Source: Cordylochernes scorpioides (Eukaryota > Arthropoda > Arachnida > Pseudoscorpiones > Chernetidae). Taken from it: a DNA stretch of 64,000 bases. Location of the stretch: NCBI GenBank assembly GCA_030710605.1, contig CP092868.1, positions 33,049,363 to 33,113,362 on the forward strand, written 5' to 3'. The position numbers and the translations under genes are program-made. The notes beneath the pieces are model-generated. The model saw nothing but the letters and a program-made list of their open reading frames with translations. It ran no database searches and had not been told where the DNA came from. Below, one piece after another: positions 43,501 to 55,985 of the stretch. How positions within the stretch are numbered: position 1 is the stretch's first letter; each line of letters begins with the position of its first letter.

Positions 43501-43927
43501 CTTAGCCCAGTCACAGCTTGTTAGGCAAACATTTGCATATCTTTCTTTTGACGAAGTCGAATTTGAATGTTTATCAAATTTATCTGACAACAATTTCCAT
43601 GCTAAAATTTCCTTCCGCTGAATTCTAAGCAATTCTTGCGTTTTTATAGATAGGAGCCACGCCATGTTCCACATCCATCAAGCATTCCGCTAATGCCCCA
43701 AAAGGGTTGGACAACTCCATATTGACTGATTCTCTAGCTGAAAAGGCGGAGCTCGCATGGCCGAGAGAGTTCCCCTTATTAGAGAAAGCCTAGCTTGAGA
43801 CTAATTAGGTCACACGACATGTGGCTTTGAAACTTGCGAAAGGGCTTTGAAAGTTTGAAAAGGACAAATGCTTTTATTTCTTAGAATTTCAACCTGACCT
43901 CCATTGATACGATTCACAAACAATATG

Positions 43928-44240
43928 GGGGGGTCGGTGGCAGGCTGGTCTAAACAGTTGGTTTTCGACCGCTACGACCCAGGTTCGATTCCCGCATTGG
44001 GCACTTTTTTTTCTGATAAAAAAAAAATGCTCCAATGGACCTCGATTCTTGCAAAAGTCCAACCCCACCAGCGAGTGCAAGTAACCAAACGGAGCTCTGG
44101 CATATTTGTAAGTGCAAAGTCGAAATGCTTTTCACATGTGTAGACATGTGGTGCACTTACAGTAAAAGCAGTCGCCTACTCCTACCCACCATGGTTATCA
44201 TAGCCTGTACCACGTGTACTAGGGATAAGAAAAAACAAAA
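43928..44240 (+). mobile_element. SINE family 1, full length
   Basis: Counterpart of 15,340-15,651. The target duplication 'caatatg' is at 43,921-43,927 and 44,241-44,247. Confidence 0.9.
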
Positions 44241-44279
44241 CAATATGTGGCTCTGAAGAGTAACGTTCGAACAACAACG

Positions 44280-44639
44280 GATTCAATTTAAGGGCTGTTT
44301 CGAACAGACTTCATCCGACGTCTGGATTATCACAAGCACTATATAACCGTGATGGCCCGCAGTTCCAAGGGCTTGCAGTCCAGGATGTTATATGGAAATG
44401 AGAGAAGTGTTGGGGAAGTGGCCGATGTTATCTACTACGGTAATCACAATGCCCGCGTCCATCCGGTTCCCAGCTCTTCCGCCCTGCCTTCCTGCACGTA
44501 CCATCTGTCTGCAATATGCAAATTTTTTTTTTTATTCTCTCCACATTTCCAACTCTTTGTAAGACACGGGAGAGAAGCCGTACTCCTATCCACCTACAAG
44601 GGAACCAGCCTCTACAAGCTGGCCCAGCATCTAAAGAGG
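44280..44639 (+). repeat. Possible decayed coding fragment, unassigned
   Basis: Counterpart of 15,700-16,030 with the same KGLQSRMLYGNERSVGEVAD frame. The LINE at 44,640 has inserted at its right edge. Confidence 0.3.
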
Positions 44640-44910
44640 TAGAATCAGGACCTCTACTGGTAGATGCAACTACCTACTAAATAAGTGGAACATGAGTCCA
44701 GACCAGAACTGCGACTGTGGACAAATACAAACAATGCACCATATCGTAAGGGACTGTCCTCGAAGATTCTTCCAGGGAACACTTGGGGATATCCACCGGT
44801 GCACAGAGGAGGCCCTGGAGTGGATTCGTCACCTCGACATTCCACTCTAGAGAAACTTGCCAACATTGTTGTATTGTGCTGTAAAAAACAATATCATACG
44901 CAATATATAT
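44640..44910 (+). mobile_element. 5'-truncated LINE, block B only, 11-bp TSD
   Basis: Flanked by 'atctaaagagg' at 44,629-44,639 and 44,911-44,921; block A has one copy. The frame contains CDCGQIQTMHHIVRDCPRRF and ends ...HLDIPL at a TAG (44,848-44,850). This is the cysteine-histidine C-terminal tail of a LINE ORF2, followed by a short 3' UTR ending AT-rich. It keeps its frame to the stop, so it is young, but it has no RT or endonuclease. Confidence 0.85.
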
Positions 44911-44987
44911 ATCTAAAGAGGCACACCATCATATAGAAACTAGGCTGTTTATACTTCTTTCTTTATTGTTACCTTGAGGCCTGTGCA

Positions 44988-45307
44988 GGGGGTCGGTGGA
45001 AGACTGGTTAAACCGTTTGGTTTTCGACCATTACGACCCGGGTTCGATTCCCGCATTGAACACTTTTTTTCTGTTAAAAAGAAAAAAAAATGCTCCAATG
45101 GCCCCCGATTCTTGCAAAAGTCCAACCCCACCAGCGAGTGCAAGTAACCAAACGGGGCTCTTGCACATTTGTAAGTGAAAAGTCGAACTGCTTTTCACAT
45201 GTGTAGTCATGTGGTGCATTTACAGTAAAAGCAGTCGCCAACTTCTACCCACCATGATTATTATGGCCTATACCATGTGTACTAGGGATAAGCAAAAAAA
45301 AAAAAAA
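44988..45307 (+). mobile_element. SINE family 1, full length
   Basis: Counterpart of 16,095-16,400, with complete head, body, tail and poly-A. Confidence 0.9.
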
Positions 45308-45663
45308 GTTCAACTGGAACTATCTGGGCTATTGTTAGTATTGTCATTTCTTCGCTAGTTGATTGGTTCCCTGCTGTCACCCGACCTCAATCAGCCAATC
45401 AGCGTTGAGGTAATCAATGAGTAAGCAAGTGGTTAAGAGCGAGGTGCTAAATCAAGGTTGTAAATAAACGGGTCGAGGGTTCTAATCTCGGAATTTCTGT
45501 ATTTAAAAAAAAATCGTTTTAAAAATACCCTTTAAAAACAACGGTCTGTCTATTCACAACAGTCTTGTGAAAATATATAATTATTATGCTAATAATAAAT
45601 TCACTATTAAGGTAAAGCTTCAATAATGTTTAGGATTAGTTATCGTTATTATATTATCATCAT

Positions 45664-45872
45664 TCCTAGTACACGTGGTACAGGTCACGATAATCGTGGT
45701 GGATAGTAGTTGGCGACTGCTTTTACTCTAAGTGCACCACATATTTACACACGTGAAAAGCAGCTAAACATTTGCACACTTACAAAACTGCCCTTTTGTG
45801 CGGGATTCGAGGTCGAAACTCTCCCCACGGGTCGTGGCTGTAGGAAATCGACGGTTTATATCGCCCGACCCC
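45664..45872 (-). mobile_element. SINE with family-1 tail and a different head
   Basis: Counterpart of 16,966-17,175 on the minus strand. Confidence 0.65.
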
Positions 45873-45939
45873 CATTTACGCGGTCGGGAAACCGCGCGAC
45901 ATATCTCTTTATTATTGTTTAAACAAACAAACCACAATT

Positions 45940-46282
45940 GACTCACAGGTTGAAATGCTTACAAGTGAAGTCCAACCGGCAATGGGCGGGGATGATGACT
46001 AGGAAAAGTTCTACATAGCTAAGTCTCAGAGCTGCTACCAAATAACTCTACAAGACCTAACACGAGAATCTGTGGTGGATCCATGTATAGTAACTTTCTT
46101 TGCCTTCAATTTGCCAGATTAATCTATTAACTTGATAGTCTTTATATAATTTTTCCCTGTATATAAATATCATTTTACCATTAAGTTCTATCACTGTTTT
46201 TCATTCATGTATCCTATATTTCTGCTTGGAGAATCTGTATAAGACAAAAAGGTCTTAATAAAGCTTTTGTTGTTGTTGTTAA
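45940..46282 (+). mobile_element. LINE 3' end with (GTT)n tail
   Basis: Counterpart of 17,240-17,586, ending 'cttaataaagcttttgttg'. Confidence 0.6.
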
Positions 46283-46862
46283 ACAAACAAAAGTCTTTAT
46301 TAAGACATAAGCTTAGCAATAGGCGAAGTAGAGTTTGAACTGAATATTTTTCCTTCAAGTTTTCTTTGAATTTCCGATTCGAGTGTTTGTATAGAACGGC
46401 GATTACAAATTGGAAATTGGTTATTTAACCATTACATATTGATTGTCGATTGGGATGGACTTCCTATTGGATTTTTGGTGATGGTGGTGGTTGTTGTTGT
46501 TGTTTACATTTGGATCCTCCTCGATGTTTCTATCTCATCGATTGATCGATTGGTAATCGATATATTGATATCGGGTGTGGTCTAGTAATTCTGTGAACTC
46601 TCCCCTAGCGGTGACCTGTTACTTTCTTGTTATTTTCTTCTTATTCTCAAGTATACATTACACAGGGGTAGAGGCCATGCTTATCATGTTGGGTAAAGGT
46701 TTGTATTACAATTTCCAATTTTTCCTGATCCAAGTATAAATTCACGTTTGTACTATTTTTCACATTGATGGCGTTCTCACGCCCTTCCAGCCTAAATATC
46801 TGTTTCATGGTTTTTCAAGATGCCCCAAAGACCAGCTTTTTTTGGCCGTTGAGGTAGTTTGT

Positions 46863-46899
46863 ACCACGCTGACGAGGGCCAAAACGCGTACGCCTTTAG
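46863..46899 (+). ncRNA. Hammerhead-like ribozyme relic, alternative allele
   Basis: ACCACG, CTGACGA (correct core box), GGGCC, AAAACGCGTACG. The 3' side of stem II and the GA of GAA are missing relative to 18,162-18,203, whose core box instead has A for G. Neither block carries an intact version at this site. Confidence 0.45.
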
Positions 46900-47249
46900 G
46901 TTTTTTTTTTTTTTTTTATTAATCAAGAAACAGTATTTGGCGCCAATCGTGGAATAATTAAAAATCAATGATTATTTGATATTTATTCCGATAGATGGCG
47001 CAAGCCATCAGAAACTTTTAGTTGTACGATCAGGAAATTACTTTTTTCCACAATTTATATTGCTAAAGATAACTCACGTCAACCATATGTTGGTAAGATT
47101 TAAACTAAGAGACGTTTAAGCGTTCGACTCTATCGGCCTATCTCCACTTTCACGGTCAAAACTGTCCTGGAAATGGTGACAGCGTGTCGCCGAAATGTCA
47201 CTTAGTAAAAATCTTAACCAACACAAGGTTGACAAGAGTTATCAATATA

Positions 47250-47690
47250 CACCCATAGACAAAACTTAAGGAAGTTGTACCTATGTATATCGGGATTCAG
47301 ACAATAACTCTAAATTATCGTAGAAATAGAGGCTGCCTGGCCGGCATTCATAGTTCTTCAAATAAAAGACACTTCGGCCAGTAAATCTTTTTATTATCTC
47401 GACGTTTCGACAAAAATCTTTTGTCATCGCCAGGAGCGAACAAAAATGTAAACATTTGGCAAGGCGTTAGAAAAATTATTATCTATTAGAATTAATTTTA
47501 AGAATTAGTTTTAATTTTTGTTCGCTCCTGACGAAGACAAAAGATTTTTATCGAAACGTCGAGACAATAAAAATATTTACTTGACCCTTCTTTTATTTGA
47601 AGAATAACTCTGAAAGATATTTGATACACAGTGACCTTTAATGAAGATACACGAGATAACTAAATGTGAACAAAATTGACTCTGTCTCCT
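47250..47690 (-). mobile_element. Interrupted MITE with inverted Penelope-like insertion
   Basis: Counterpart of 18,553-19,008. The insertion occupies 47,315-47,602 between 'aataactcta' and 'aataactctgaa', with the two inverted hammerhead-like arms preserved. Confidence 0.65.
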
Positions 47691-48539
47691 TTAAAAAATT
47701 ATTGATTCGAATCTATGCAATCTGCGCAGATATATATTTTAAATGCGTTGTTTCGTTATCTTTCTTAAACGACTTGGAAATCCTAACCCTGAGTAGATGA
47801 GTTCTGAGAAGATCAATCAGTCCAGTCTGATATTCCACAACTTCCCATAGAATGATGTGCGTTCTAGCTTTTTTTACTACGTTACAGTTTCATAAGCAAT
47901 CCAGGTATTCCGGTTCTCTCTATTTTCGTCTAGATTTAGATTTCAAAGCAGTTTTATTGACCTCTCCGTCATTAGAAAATCATACATATCAAAAACATAG
48001 ATTCAAGAAATATTTAAGAGGGAATCTATAAACACGACTATTTACAATTATATTGTCGCGGAGATAAATAAAGCAAGGGCAAGTTTAGGAATAATTAATT
48101 TATTATAAGGGGTATTTATAGGGAGAGAGAGAGAAAGTACAACTTACCCCAAGTTAAAGATAATCCTAATGAGCGACGTCAGCCAACCCCGCCGACCAGA
48201 TTCCGAGAACCCCTCACACCCCCACCCCCGGAGTCCAGGCGTCCAGGGACCGGCGTCCCATGGGACCTCTTGTGACCGGAGTTGCAGAGCTACTTGACAA
48301 TATAAATACGAGAAGGCTTCCCCAACGCCGAAGAGTTCTCCTCCAAATAATCAGATGTTCTTCGTTATTTGCCGTCAGCTCAAGGCTCAGGAAGAACTTG
48401 TAAATGGGCGTCTTTGTTGATGCAAGAATGGGGTTGGCGTTGATATTCACCCCTTGTCTGAAGAGCCAAACCGTGGCCGATGGATGATATTTTCTTCTAG
48501 ACGTGTCTCAATAGTAGAATGAAAGTAGTTGATACCATA

Positions 48540-48835
48540 GATGCGATATCTATCGATTTCGGAAGATGACCGACTTCTGTACAACGGGGGGATTGTTTGA
48601 GATTCTTCGGTCACATCGCGCGACGCAGGGGAATGGAGTACACCATACTGATCGGAAAGACGTCTGGGCGACGCATATCTGGACGCCCACCGACACGCTT
48701 CGTGGACTAATTAAAGAAACTCACTGGTTTAACGGTTACCGAGATGGTACATCGAGCTCAAGACAGAGATGGCTGGGATGTAAGCTTGTTTGGGATGTAA
48801 TGCGTACAGTGGGACACAACGTTTAATCGCGAATA
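48540..48835 (+). pseudogene. LINE ORF2 C-terminal relic
   Basis: Counterpart of 19,860-20,140. It better preserves the GRPPTRFVD and TVTEMVHRAQDR strings, in a frame interrupted by stops. Confidence 0.65.
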
Positions 48836-49752
48836 GAATGATTTATCTAGATGCCATCTGCAGCAAGGTATTCATACAGGTTCTTTAATGACGGTTTCGT
48901 GCAGGTAGGCTTTGCTCAGCTTCTTCATCCCCGCTTCCTCGACATATGAAGAAATTCTCTCTCTTTTTTTTTTTTTTTTTACGTAAGGCAGAATATCCTA
49001 GAAGGGAGAAACAAAAATCTGATAACATTTTCCATAAATAATGGTGTTATATCTTCGATGGCATGTAGGATCTAGAAGAGGCAAGTAGGTGACACAAGAT
49101 GATAATTCTTTATTTGGTCTGACTTATATACATATGTATGATGATGATAAATAACTACACAACAAGTCAATGACAACAATACTCTGTTGTCAATACACAA
49201 TAAATGGTTTAATGGAATTATCCATATTACTGTTTTCTATACCATCAAGAAATTATCTCTACCTATCTCAAAATTCCTCAAACGTCAAGAAGCCACTTCC
49301 ATTTTATTAATGTGTGACAATAACTATCAGTAAATCAGGGGTTAATAATCAAACACCGCTTTACACAATCCCTCCTCTCATGAAGAAATCTTCAAGTAAT
49401 CCACAATTCTATAGTATTCCTTAAAACCCTCTTCAATCTCTAAATTGTTTTCTTCAAATACACTATTTTAGTTTGATTTCATTTATCTAAATTTGCATAC
49501 TAACTCATACATATTTCAATTGTGTTGATATATTTTCTCTGTTTTCAATTAACTAAATTGCATACTAATTCATGTACATATTTCAAATCTCTTTCTTTTC
49601 TTTCAATGTTTAGCTTACCTTTAAAATACAAGTGTCCCTAGTGGGACATAGCGCTCTAAGTCTAAATAAACAATCTCCTGGAACCCAATGAAGTCAAGAA
49701 AATCTTCCCATTTGTGGATATGGGAAACCAGACTAAGACTAAGCACCTATAC

Positions 49753-49945
49753 CAACGGTCGGCAAACACCCAGGCTCGCGAGCCACAGGCGGCTCTATGA
49801 ATGCAAAGCTGCGGCTCTTTATATAGTTCCATACGTAAATATTATTTATGTGAGTACTATTTATTGTTGGCAAGAAAAAAAATTATGGCACTTTAAAAAC
49901 TTTGAAATTTTTGTCTCTTCAGTTTCAAAAGTTTGCAGACCCCTG
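49753..49945 (+). mobile_element. hAT-type MITE (left of pair)
   Basis: It starts near CAACGGTCGGCAAAC and ends GTTTGCAGACCCCTG, with approximate 8-bp flanks acctatac and ccctatat. It lies directly beside the Tc1 element. Its left flank equals that of the single block A MITE. Confidence 0.75.
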
Positions 49946-49956
49946 CCCTATATATA

Positions 49957-51474
49957 CACTGGACCGCAAAATTAAAGGAACAACATATTTTTTTAATTTA
50001 TCTCAAATTTTATTAGACATTTATCAATGAAATTTTATACACAAATTTATTATTCCATCATTGATTAGAATACCCGAAATCAAAGAATTCTAACACGTAT
50101 TTTTTGCAAATTAGCCGGTCAAGCAATGATCTTCTTGCAGTCAGTGCATAAATATCTTGGATATTGTTGTTAATATGGGGTGTGGTCGCCTTTAACTGAT
50201 AGACAGGCTCTACATCGGTGACCCATACTAAGAATTAGGGGGTTTATCAGCTCCTGTGGAATCAACGCCCACTCTTGTGTTAAGGCTGTTTCTAGCTCAT
50301 GAGTGTTTCTAGGAGGGGGTTGGAGGGATGAGATCCGTCGTCCTAGGTTGTCCCATACATGCTCAATGGGATTTAGGTCTGGGGATCGAGCTGGCCAATT
50401 CATCCGAGCAATTGCATGGTTTTGGAGAAAAGTGTCGACCACACCAGCCCTATGTGGACGGGCATTATCATCCATTATAAGAAGGTTTTCTACCATTACT
50501 AATAATTGAGGCATCACATATGCTGCCAAGATCTCGTCCCGATACCTCTGTCCAGTCAGGGTTCCTTGCCGAAAAATATGGAGTGCTGTGCAACCGCCCA
50601 AGAAGATTCCAGCCCAGACCATAAAACCTTGGCTTCTGTAGGGATCCCTTTCAACCATATTCCGGGGGTTATTTCTGGTACCTACCTCTCTCCAGACAAA
50701 GACACAACGAGAATCGCTGTTTAGAGAGAATCTGGACTCATCAGTGAACATTACACGCCTCCATTCATCTGGATTCCAGGCGACATGTTGTCTGCACCAA
50801 AGTTTCCTTGCTCTCTTTTGAGGTGGTGTCAATGGCACACAAATTATGGGTCGTCGAGCATAGAGGCCCTTCTTGTGAAGCCTTCTGCGTATTATATCAG
50901 TTGATACTAAGACTCCTGTAGCTGCATTGAGGTCACTTGGTAGTTGCGATGCTGTCATTCTTCTATTGCGACGCACAAGGAGATTCAAATAACGGTCTTG
51001 ATTTAACGTTGTGACCCTTGGCCATCCTTGTCCGGGTGCTCTGACAACATTAGCTGTCGTTTGAAATTTTTTTCCAAAGCCTTGAGACAACGTTTCTTGT
51101 TACTCCAAGCCATCTTGCTACTTCTGCCTGTGATTGGCCTGCTTCCATCCTTCCAATATCTTGCCGTTTTTTTTTTCTTGTGATAAATGTTGCCTTATAA
51201 GCCATGAAAACTTTAAAAAACAAAAAGGTTCAATACAAATCTAGTGGAGCGTAAAATTAGGACGCTTTGAGAAAGACTCAGGCACGTGCTGGAGGCGGAG
51301 TCAACGTAGACGGTGGTATTTTGCATATTGGGAACAACTTTATTTGTTTTTCTGTTTTACATACTCTCTTAATTCATGGAAGCTTTTGAATATACCAAAA
51401 CTTGATATATATCCCTTAATATAACTTTTCTTTTTCTTAAACATGTGTTGTTCCTTTAATTTTGCGGACCAGTG
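49957..51474 (-). mobile_element. Tc1-like transposon, nearly complete, block B only
   Basis: Terminal inverted repeats begin CACTGGACCGCAAAATTAAA on the left and, inverted, CACTGGTCCGCAAAATTAAA on the right. TA lies on both sides (49,955-49,956 and 51,475-51,476). The length is 1,518 bp with one transposase gene on the minus strand. It is absent from block A together with the surrounding 2.9 kb, probably because of recombination between the flanking hAT MITEs. Confidence 0.95.
50170..51205 (-). CDS. Tc1 transposase (DD34E) with one frameshift
   Basis: The start is the ATG at 51,205 (MAYKATFITRKKKRQDIGRM), inside the left-reading end of the element. An N-terminal helix-turn-helix region (QSQAEVARWLGVTRNVVSRL) is followed by a second HTH and the catalytic domain. 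Catalytic residues are D in FTDESRF, D in MDDNARPH and E in NPIEHVWD, with 34 residues between the last two (DD34E). The stop is at 50,170, giving about 344 residues, normal for Tc1. One break is seen: a run of seven A (T7 at 51,067-51,073 on the plus strand) where six would keep frame, after LWKK. This could be a real mutation or a homopolymer sequencing error. Confidence 0.93.
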
Positions 51475-51476
51475 TA

Positions 51477-52612
51477 TATAAACACTTTAATATATAAACA
51501 AAATAATAATGATAACAAAAGCGTACCCTTTTTTTATTGTGAAGACAAGAAAGCTTTTGAGAAAAGTCGCTCTTCTAATTGGCTTGTCAAACATATTTGA
51601 GAATATTTTGGCTATTTATCAAAATCAACTATTTGGTTTTCATCAATAGTCCCCACATTTACTCCTATATCTTTGATAAGCCAAGAAGAATGACTGCTCG
51701 TAAGTTCGCTTATTCTCACAAAAATAATGAATACTCATTGTTAATTTTTTTTAATTGAGAGTTTTTATAAAAACTTTTAACAATTATAAAGACAATAAGA
51801 CATATCGATGTCTCTTCTTCCACGATTAATATATTTAAATTTAAAAAAATATTTTCAACGACGCGTAAAACTCCAGTCCCTTGAAACGAACTACAAAAAA
51901 CCGATGTCAATAATCTATTCCATTTGTCTGAATCTCACTCATTCTACGAATATGTTCAGTTAGAACCTGAACGATGATTAAGGTTGCTCTATCTATCAAG
52001 AAATCCTTTTTTTGCTTTCTTTTTTTCAATGAGTATCTTTTTCAGTATTTGGATGGCAAACTATCAAGCAAAAATAACTCTTCCCTATAGCCTTAAATCA
52101 AGAAACAATCGACTAAATACATTCTCATTTTGAAAACGTATTTTATAATTTGAAACAACTTTCACAATTTTACTTACTCCTTAAAGTATTTTTAGTTTAC
52201 CCATGTCCTTGTTGGTACCACCGTAGAGACACCGAGTAGATGATCATTAAAACAATCTCTTAGATCTTCATTCATCCGCCAATAGCCAAAGCTCCAAGTT
52301 GTCTGATTGAGAATAACAATGGTAAGTAAAACGACATTTGAAAACTATCCCGCATGTGTTTCTTTTCAACGAAAAAATCAAAATTTATTTCAAGGAGAAA
52401 TAACTATTATTTCTAACCTTTAGGATATGGGGTATGAAAGAGTGAATTGTGAAGCACAAGCCGCATTATATTATATTGTATTAAAAATGGTAAGTAAGTT
52501 GGCATGTTGAGTACGATAATATTTGCTGAGGATTTGAAGCTTTAAATCCTTTGGTAGCTGGAAGTGACCAAGATGTTGACAAATTGTTGGGTGACTCGAT
52601 ATCCTTCTAGTC
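51477..52612. other. Unassigned segment between two hAT MITEs
   Basis: No counterpart in block A. It is AT-rich. A part at 52,330-52,480 resembles 26,880-27,040. No coding or RNA feature is recognised. Confidence 0.5.
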
Positions 52613-52814
52613 CAGAAGTCGGTAAACAGCGGCTCGCGACCCACATGCGGCTCTTTGGATGTAATGCTCTTTATATAGTTCCATACGTAAATATAATTTA
52701 TGCGAGTACTCTTTAATTTTGGAAAGAAACAATTTTGTGGCTCTTTAAAAAACTTTGAAAAACTTTAAAATTGTAATTTTTGACGCTTCCGACTCAAAAG
52801 TTTGCCAACCCCTG
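52613..52814 (+). mobile_element. hAT-type MITE (right of pair)
   Basis: It starts CAGAAGTCGGTAAACAGCGG and ends GTTTGCCAACCCCTG. Same orientation as 49,753. Its right flank 'tcctaagcaaacacc' is identical to the right flank of the single block A MITE. Confidence 0.8.
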
Positions 52815-53699
52815 TCCTAAGCAAACACCCATTCTCCAACCTCGATCGTCCTCCTTCAACCAATGGTTCTCTACCTGCCTGACCCTTTGAGCTGTTAAAC
52901 GACACCAATCTTAAATAGTAATGCTCTTCAAAATCTTGTTTTTCATTTTGCAATGTATTAGTTAACCCTCCTACACTACCACCGGGTGGTATTTCTATAA
53001 AACATTCAATTTGTGTGTGTATACACACGCGAGCGCACACAAAGAGAACATCAGCGCAATGTACATTATACACATATGTGGTAATGAGATAGCCACGCCA
53101 CTTTTTTTTATCAAAGACTTGGTTTTAACATTTTCTTATTGTTACTTTTTTTATCCACCAAGTATACGTGCTACAAGCGAGGGTTATTAAGATAGCTAGT
53201 GGTTTGAGACGGCTTGTACTGTAAACTCATTACATGTCTACAACTGTAGAAGCAGTAGTTCAACTATTGTACTTACGTACAAGGTACCAGAGCACCGATT
53301 AATACTTGTACTCATATTTTGGGTTTGTACTTGTGTAAGGTTGTGTATGTGAACCTTTGGAGGAACTTGTTTTAAAAGTGATTCAGTACGAGAGAGGTTT
53401 CGAACTTGGGACCTGGTCGAGGAAAATGACGGATTTGCGTCATTGAATGGAGGAATCAGCTAAGGGAAACAGCCCTCCAGAAGTTTCGGATAGGAAATGA
53501 GGCGAAGATATACAGGTATTGCTTCATTATTTCCCCACCTCTTTTTCCCCACGCATAACTTTATCACAAACAACTATATTCTGGTAGATATATTCTGGTA
53601 TATTCTGCTAGAAAATCGAAATAAATGAAATAATCTCAAAATCTGAAAGCTCTATCTCGTTACCTGTTTAATTAATCCTTTTTTGCGAAATTTTATCTT

Positions 53700-54790
53700 T
53701 GTCTATCTTCTAATTTATTCCTGTTCTAAGCAATTCTCATCACCTCTTCGTATCTTCGAATTTAATCCTGTTCCGCGTAATTCTCTTCGTCTGTATTTTC
53801 TAATTTAATCCTTTTCTTAAAGTAATTCTCTTAATCTCTTCGGATCTTCTAATTTAATCCTGTCCTAAGCAAAATCCTCTTTACATCGTAACTATTAATA
53901 TAAGAAAGGAGATAAGAAAGAAGAATATAATTCTGTTCTGCGAAATTCCCTTCGTCTTAATCCTGTTATAGCAATTCTCTTAATCTCTTCGGATAGTCTA
54001 ATTTAATTCTGTCCTTAGCAAAATCCTCTTTACCTCCTCCTATCTATGAATTTAATCCTGTTTTGCGTTTAATGTTTTTCTCTTCTTCTCATCGTATCTT
54101 CGAAACCATAAATCCTGTTCTCAGCAATTCTCTTGATCTCTTCGGATCGTCTAATTTAATTCTGTCCTTAGCAAAATCCTCTTTACCTTCTCCTATTTAT
54201 GAATTTAATCCTGTTTTGCGTTTAATGTTTTTCTCTTCTTCTCATCGTATCTTCGAAACCATAAATCCTGTTCTCAGAAATTCTCTTAATCTCTTCGGAT
54301 CGTCTAATTTAATTCTGTCCTTAGCAAAATCCTCTTTACCTCCTCCTATCTATGAATTTAATCCTGTTTTGCGTTTAATACTTTTCTCTTCATCTCTTCG
54401 TATCTTCGAATCTAATCCTGTTCTCAGAAATTCTCTTAATCTCTTCGGATCGTCTAATTTAATTCTGTCCTTAGCAAAATCTTCTTTACCTCTTCCTATC
54501 TATGAATTTAATCCTGTTTTACGTTTAATTCTTTTCTCTTCTTCTCATCGTATCTTCGAAACCATAAATCCTGTTCTCAGAAATTCTCTTAATCTCTTCG
54601 GATCGTCTAATTTAATTCTATCCTTAGCAAAATCCTCTTTACCTCCTCTTATATATGAATTTAATCCTGTTTTACGTTTAATGTTTTTCTCTTCTGCTCT
54701 TCGAATCTAATCCTGTTCTCAGAAATTATCTTAATCTCTTTGGATCGTCTTATTTAATCCTTTTAATCCTTTTCTTAGCAATTCTATTCA
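53700..54790 (+). repeat. 153-bp array built from ~51-bp subunits
   Basis: Nearly identical to 22,080-23,160. A 215-residue plus frame (54,063-54,710) has an exact 51-residue period (NPVLRNSLNLFGSSNLILSL) and no start context or domain. It is a by-product of the 153-bp period. Confidence 0.9.
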
Positions 54791-55461
54791 CCTCTTCGTA
54801 TATTCGAATTCCAGACCATTCTATTGGAATATATAAGAACAAATCATTTTTGATCCTACAAAGCTAATCGCTCAGAGAAGTCTTCAGATGGGTCCTTCAC
54901 GCGAGGTATTGAATGCTGAAAGCATACATATATACATACCTACATGCATATTTACATACCTACATACATACATTTGGGGTATCGACCTAAACCCTAATTT
55001 CCTATGCGCCGACACACAAAAGTTTTCGCCGACGGTGGTCAAAAACCAAAAAATCGCAGACGTCTCGTGTAGACGCTCTCGTCACGCTCACTCCCTCCAT
55101 ATTTCGTTTGTTTGACGATTCTTAAATTTTCCTTTTTTATTGTTTTCCTTCCTTTTAGCTCGCGTGATGTCTGAAATGGCGATTTTTTCCCCCTATTTAA
55201 AATTCTCATTTTTTATCCTACTAGATAAATAAATATTTTATTGTTTGTTTCCTTGATTTACTGTGTGTGTCTTTACCAATTTTTTTTACCTCATAGGGTT
55301 AGTTAGGTAGGCAAATTTTAATTAATTGTATATAGGAACCATTATTTTTTGGATTACGAATCAAAATTGTTAATGTTTTTTTTTTTTTCTTTATGTCAAT
55401 TTTTTTGTTGGCTTGCCATTTAAGACACTATTTTTGCTTTAAAAATTGCAGTTAGAAAATA

Positions 55462-55712
55462 CACTAATACCTCGCTTTGCGCGTTGCGTTTTTTTTTTCG
55501 AAGTTGCGTCGCTGCTTAATTTTTACTGATTTTCACTGTGCGTCGTTAGATTTTCGAAGTTGCATTGTTTTGGATTCGAGTCTTTAATTTTTTTTTTTTT
55601 TTTTTTTTCCTAAAATATGGCAACACCTTTGTTTTTGATTGCGCCTCACATATTTTCACTTTGCGTCGTGTTTTTTTGGAACGTAACCCCGACGCCAAGC
55701 GAGGTATGGGTG
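55462..55712 (+). mobile_element. TA-flanked MITE (CACTAATACCTCGC ends)
   Basis: Counterpart of 23,821-24,070, with the same TA-flanked inverted ends. Confidence 0.85.
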
Positions 55713-55794
55713 TATATCGATTTTAACATACTTTCTTATCGCTGTTTTATTATACGACATTAGAAAAACTACCTTCTTTAAACACTATTTATTT

Positions 55795-55985
55795 TGAAGA
55801 AGGAATAAACGTTTACAGCGACGTGTTTCTTCTATTTGTTCTGTATAATCGGCAAGCTTTCGGACTTTGACGTCCTTCAACAGGTAACTATCCAGGAAGT
55901 CCGAAAGCTTACCGATTATACAGCACAAATAAAAGAAACACGTCACCGTAAACTTTTATTCCTTCTTCAAGATGTTGTCTGGCAA
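55795..55985. mobile_element. Inverted Penelope-like ends
   Basis: Counterpart of 24,150-24,340, nearly identical. Confidence 0.45.

Noticed and set aside
54063-54710. 215-residue repeat protein
   Set aside because: Exact 51-residue periodicity follows from a 153-bp DNA repeat; no start context, domain or composition of a real protein.
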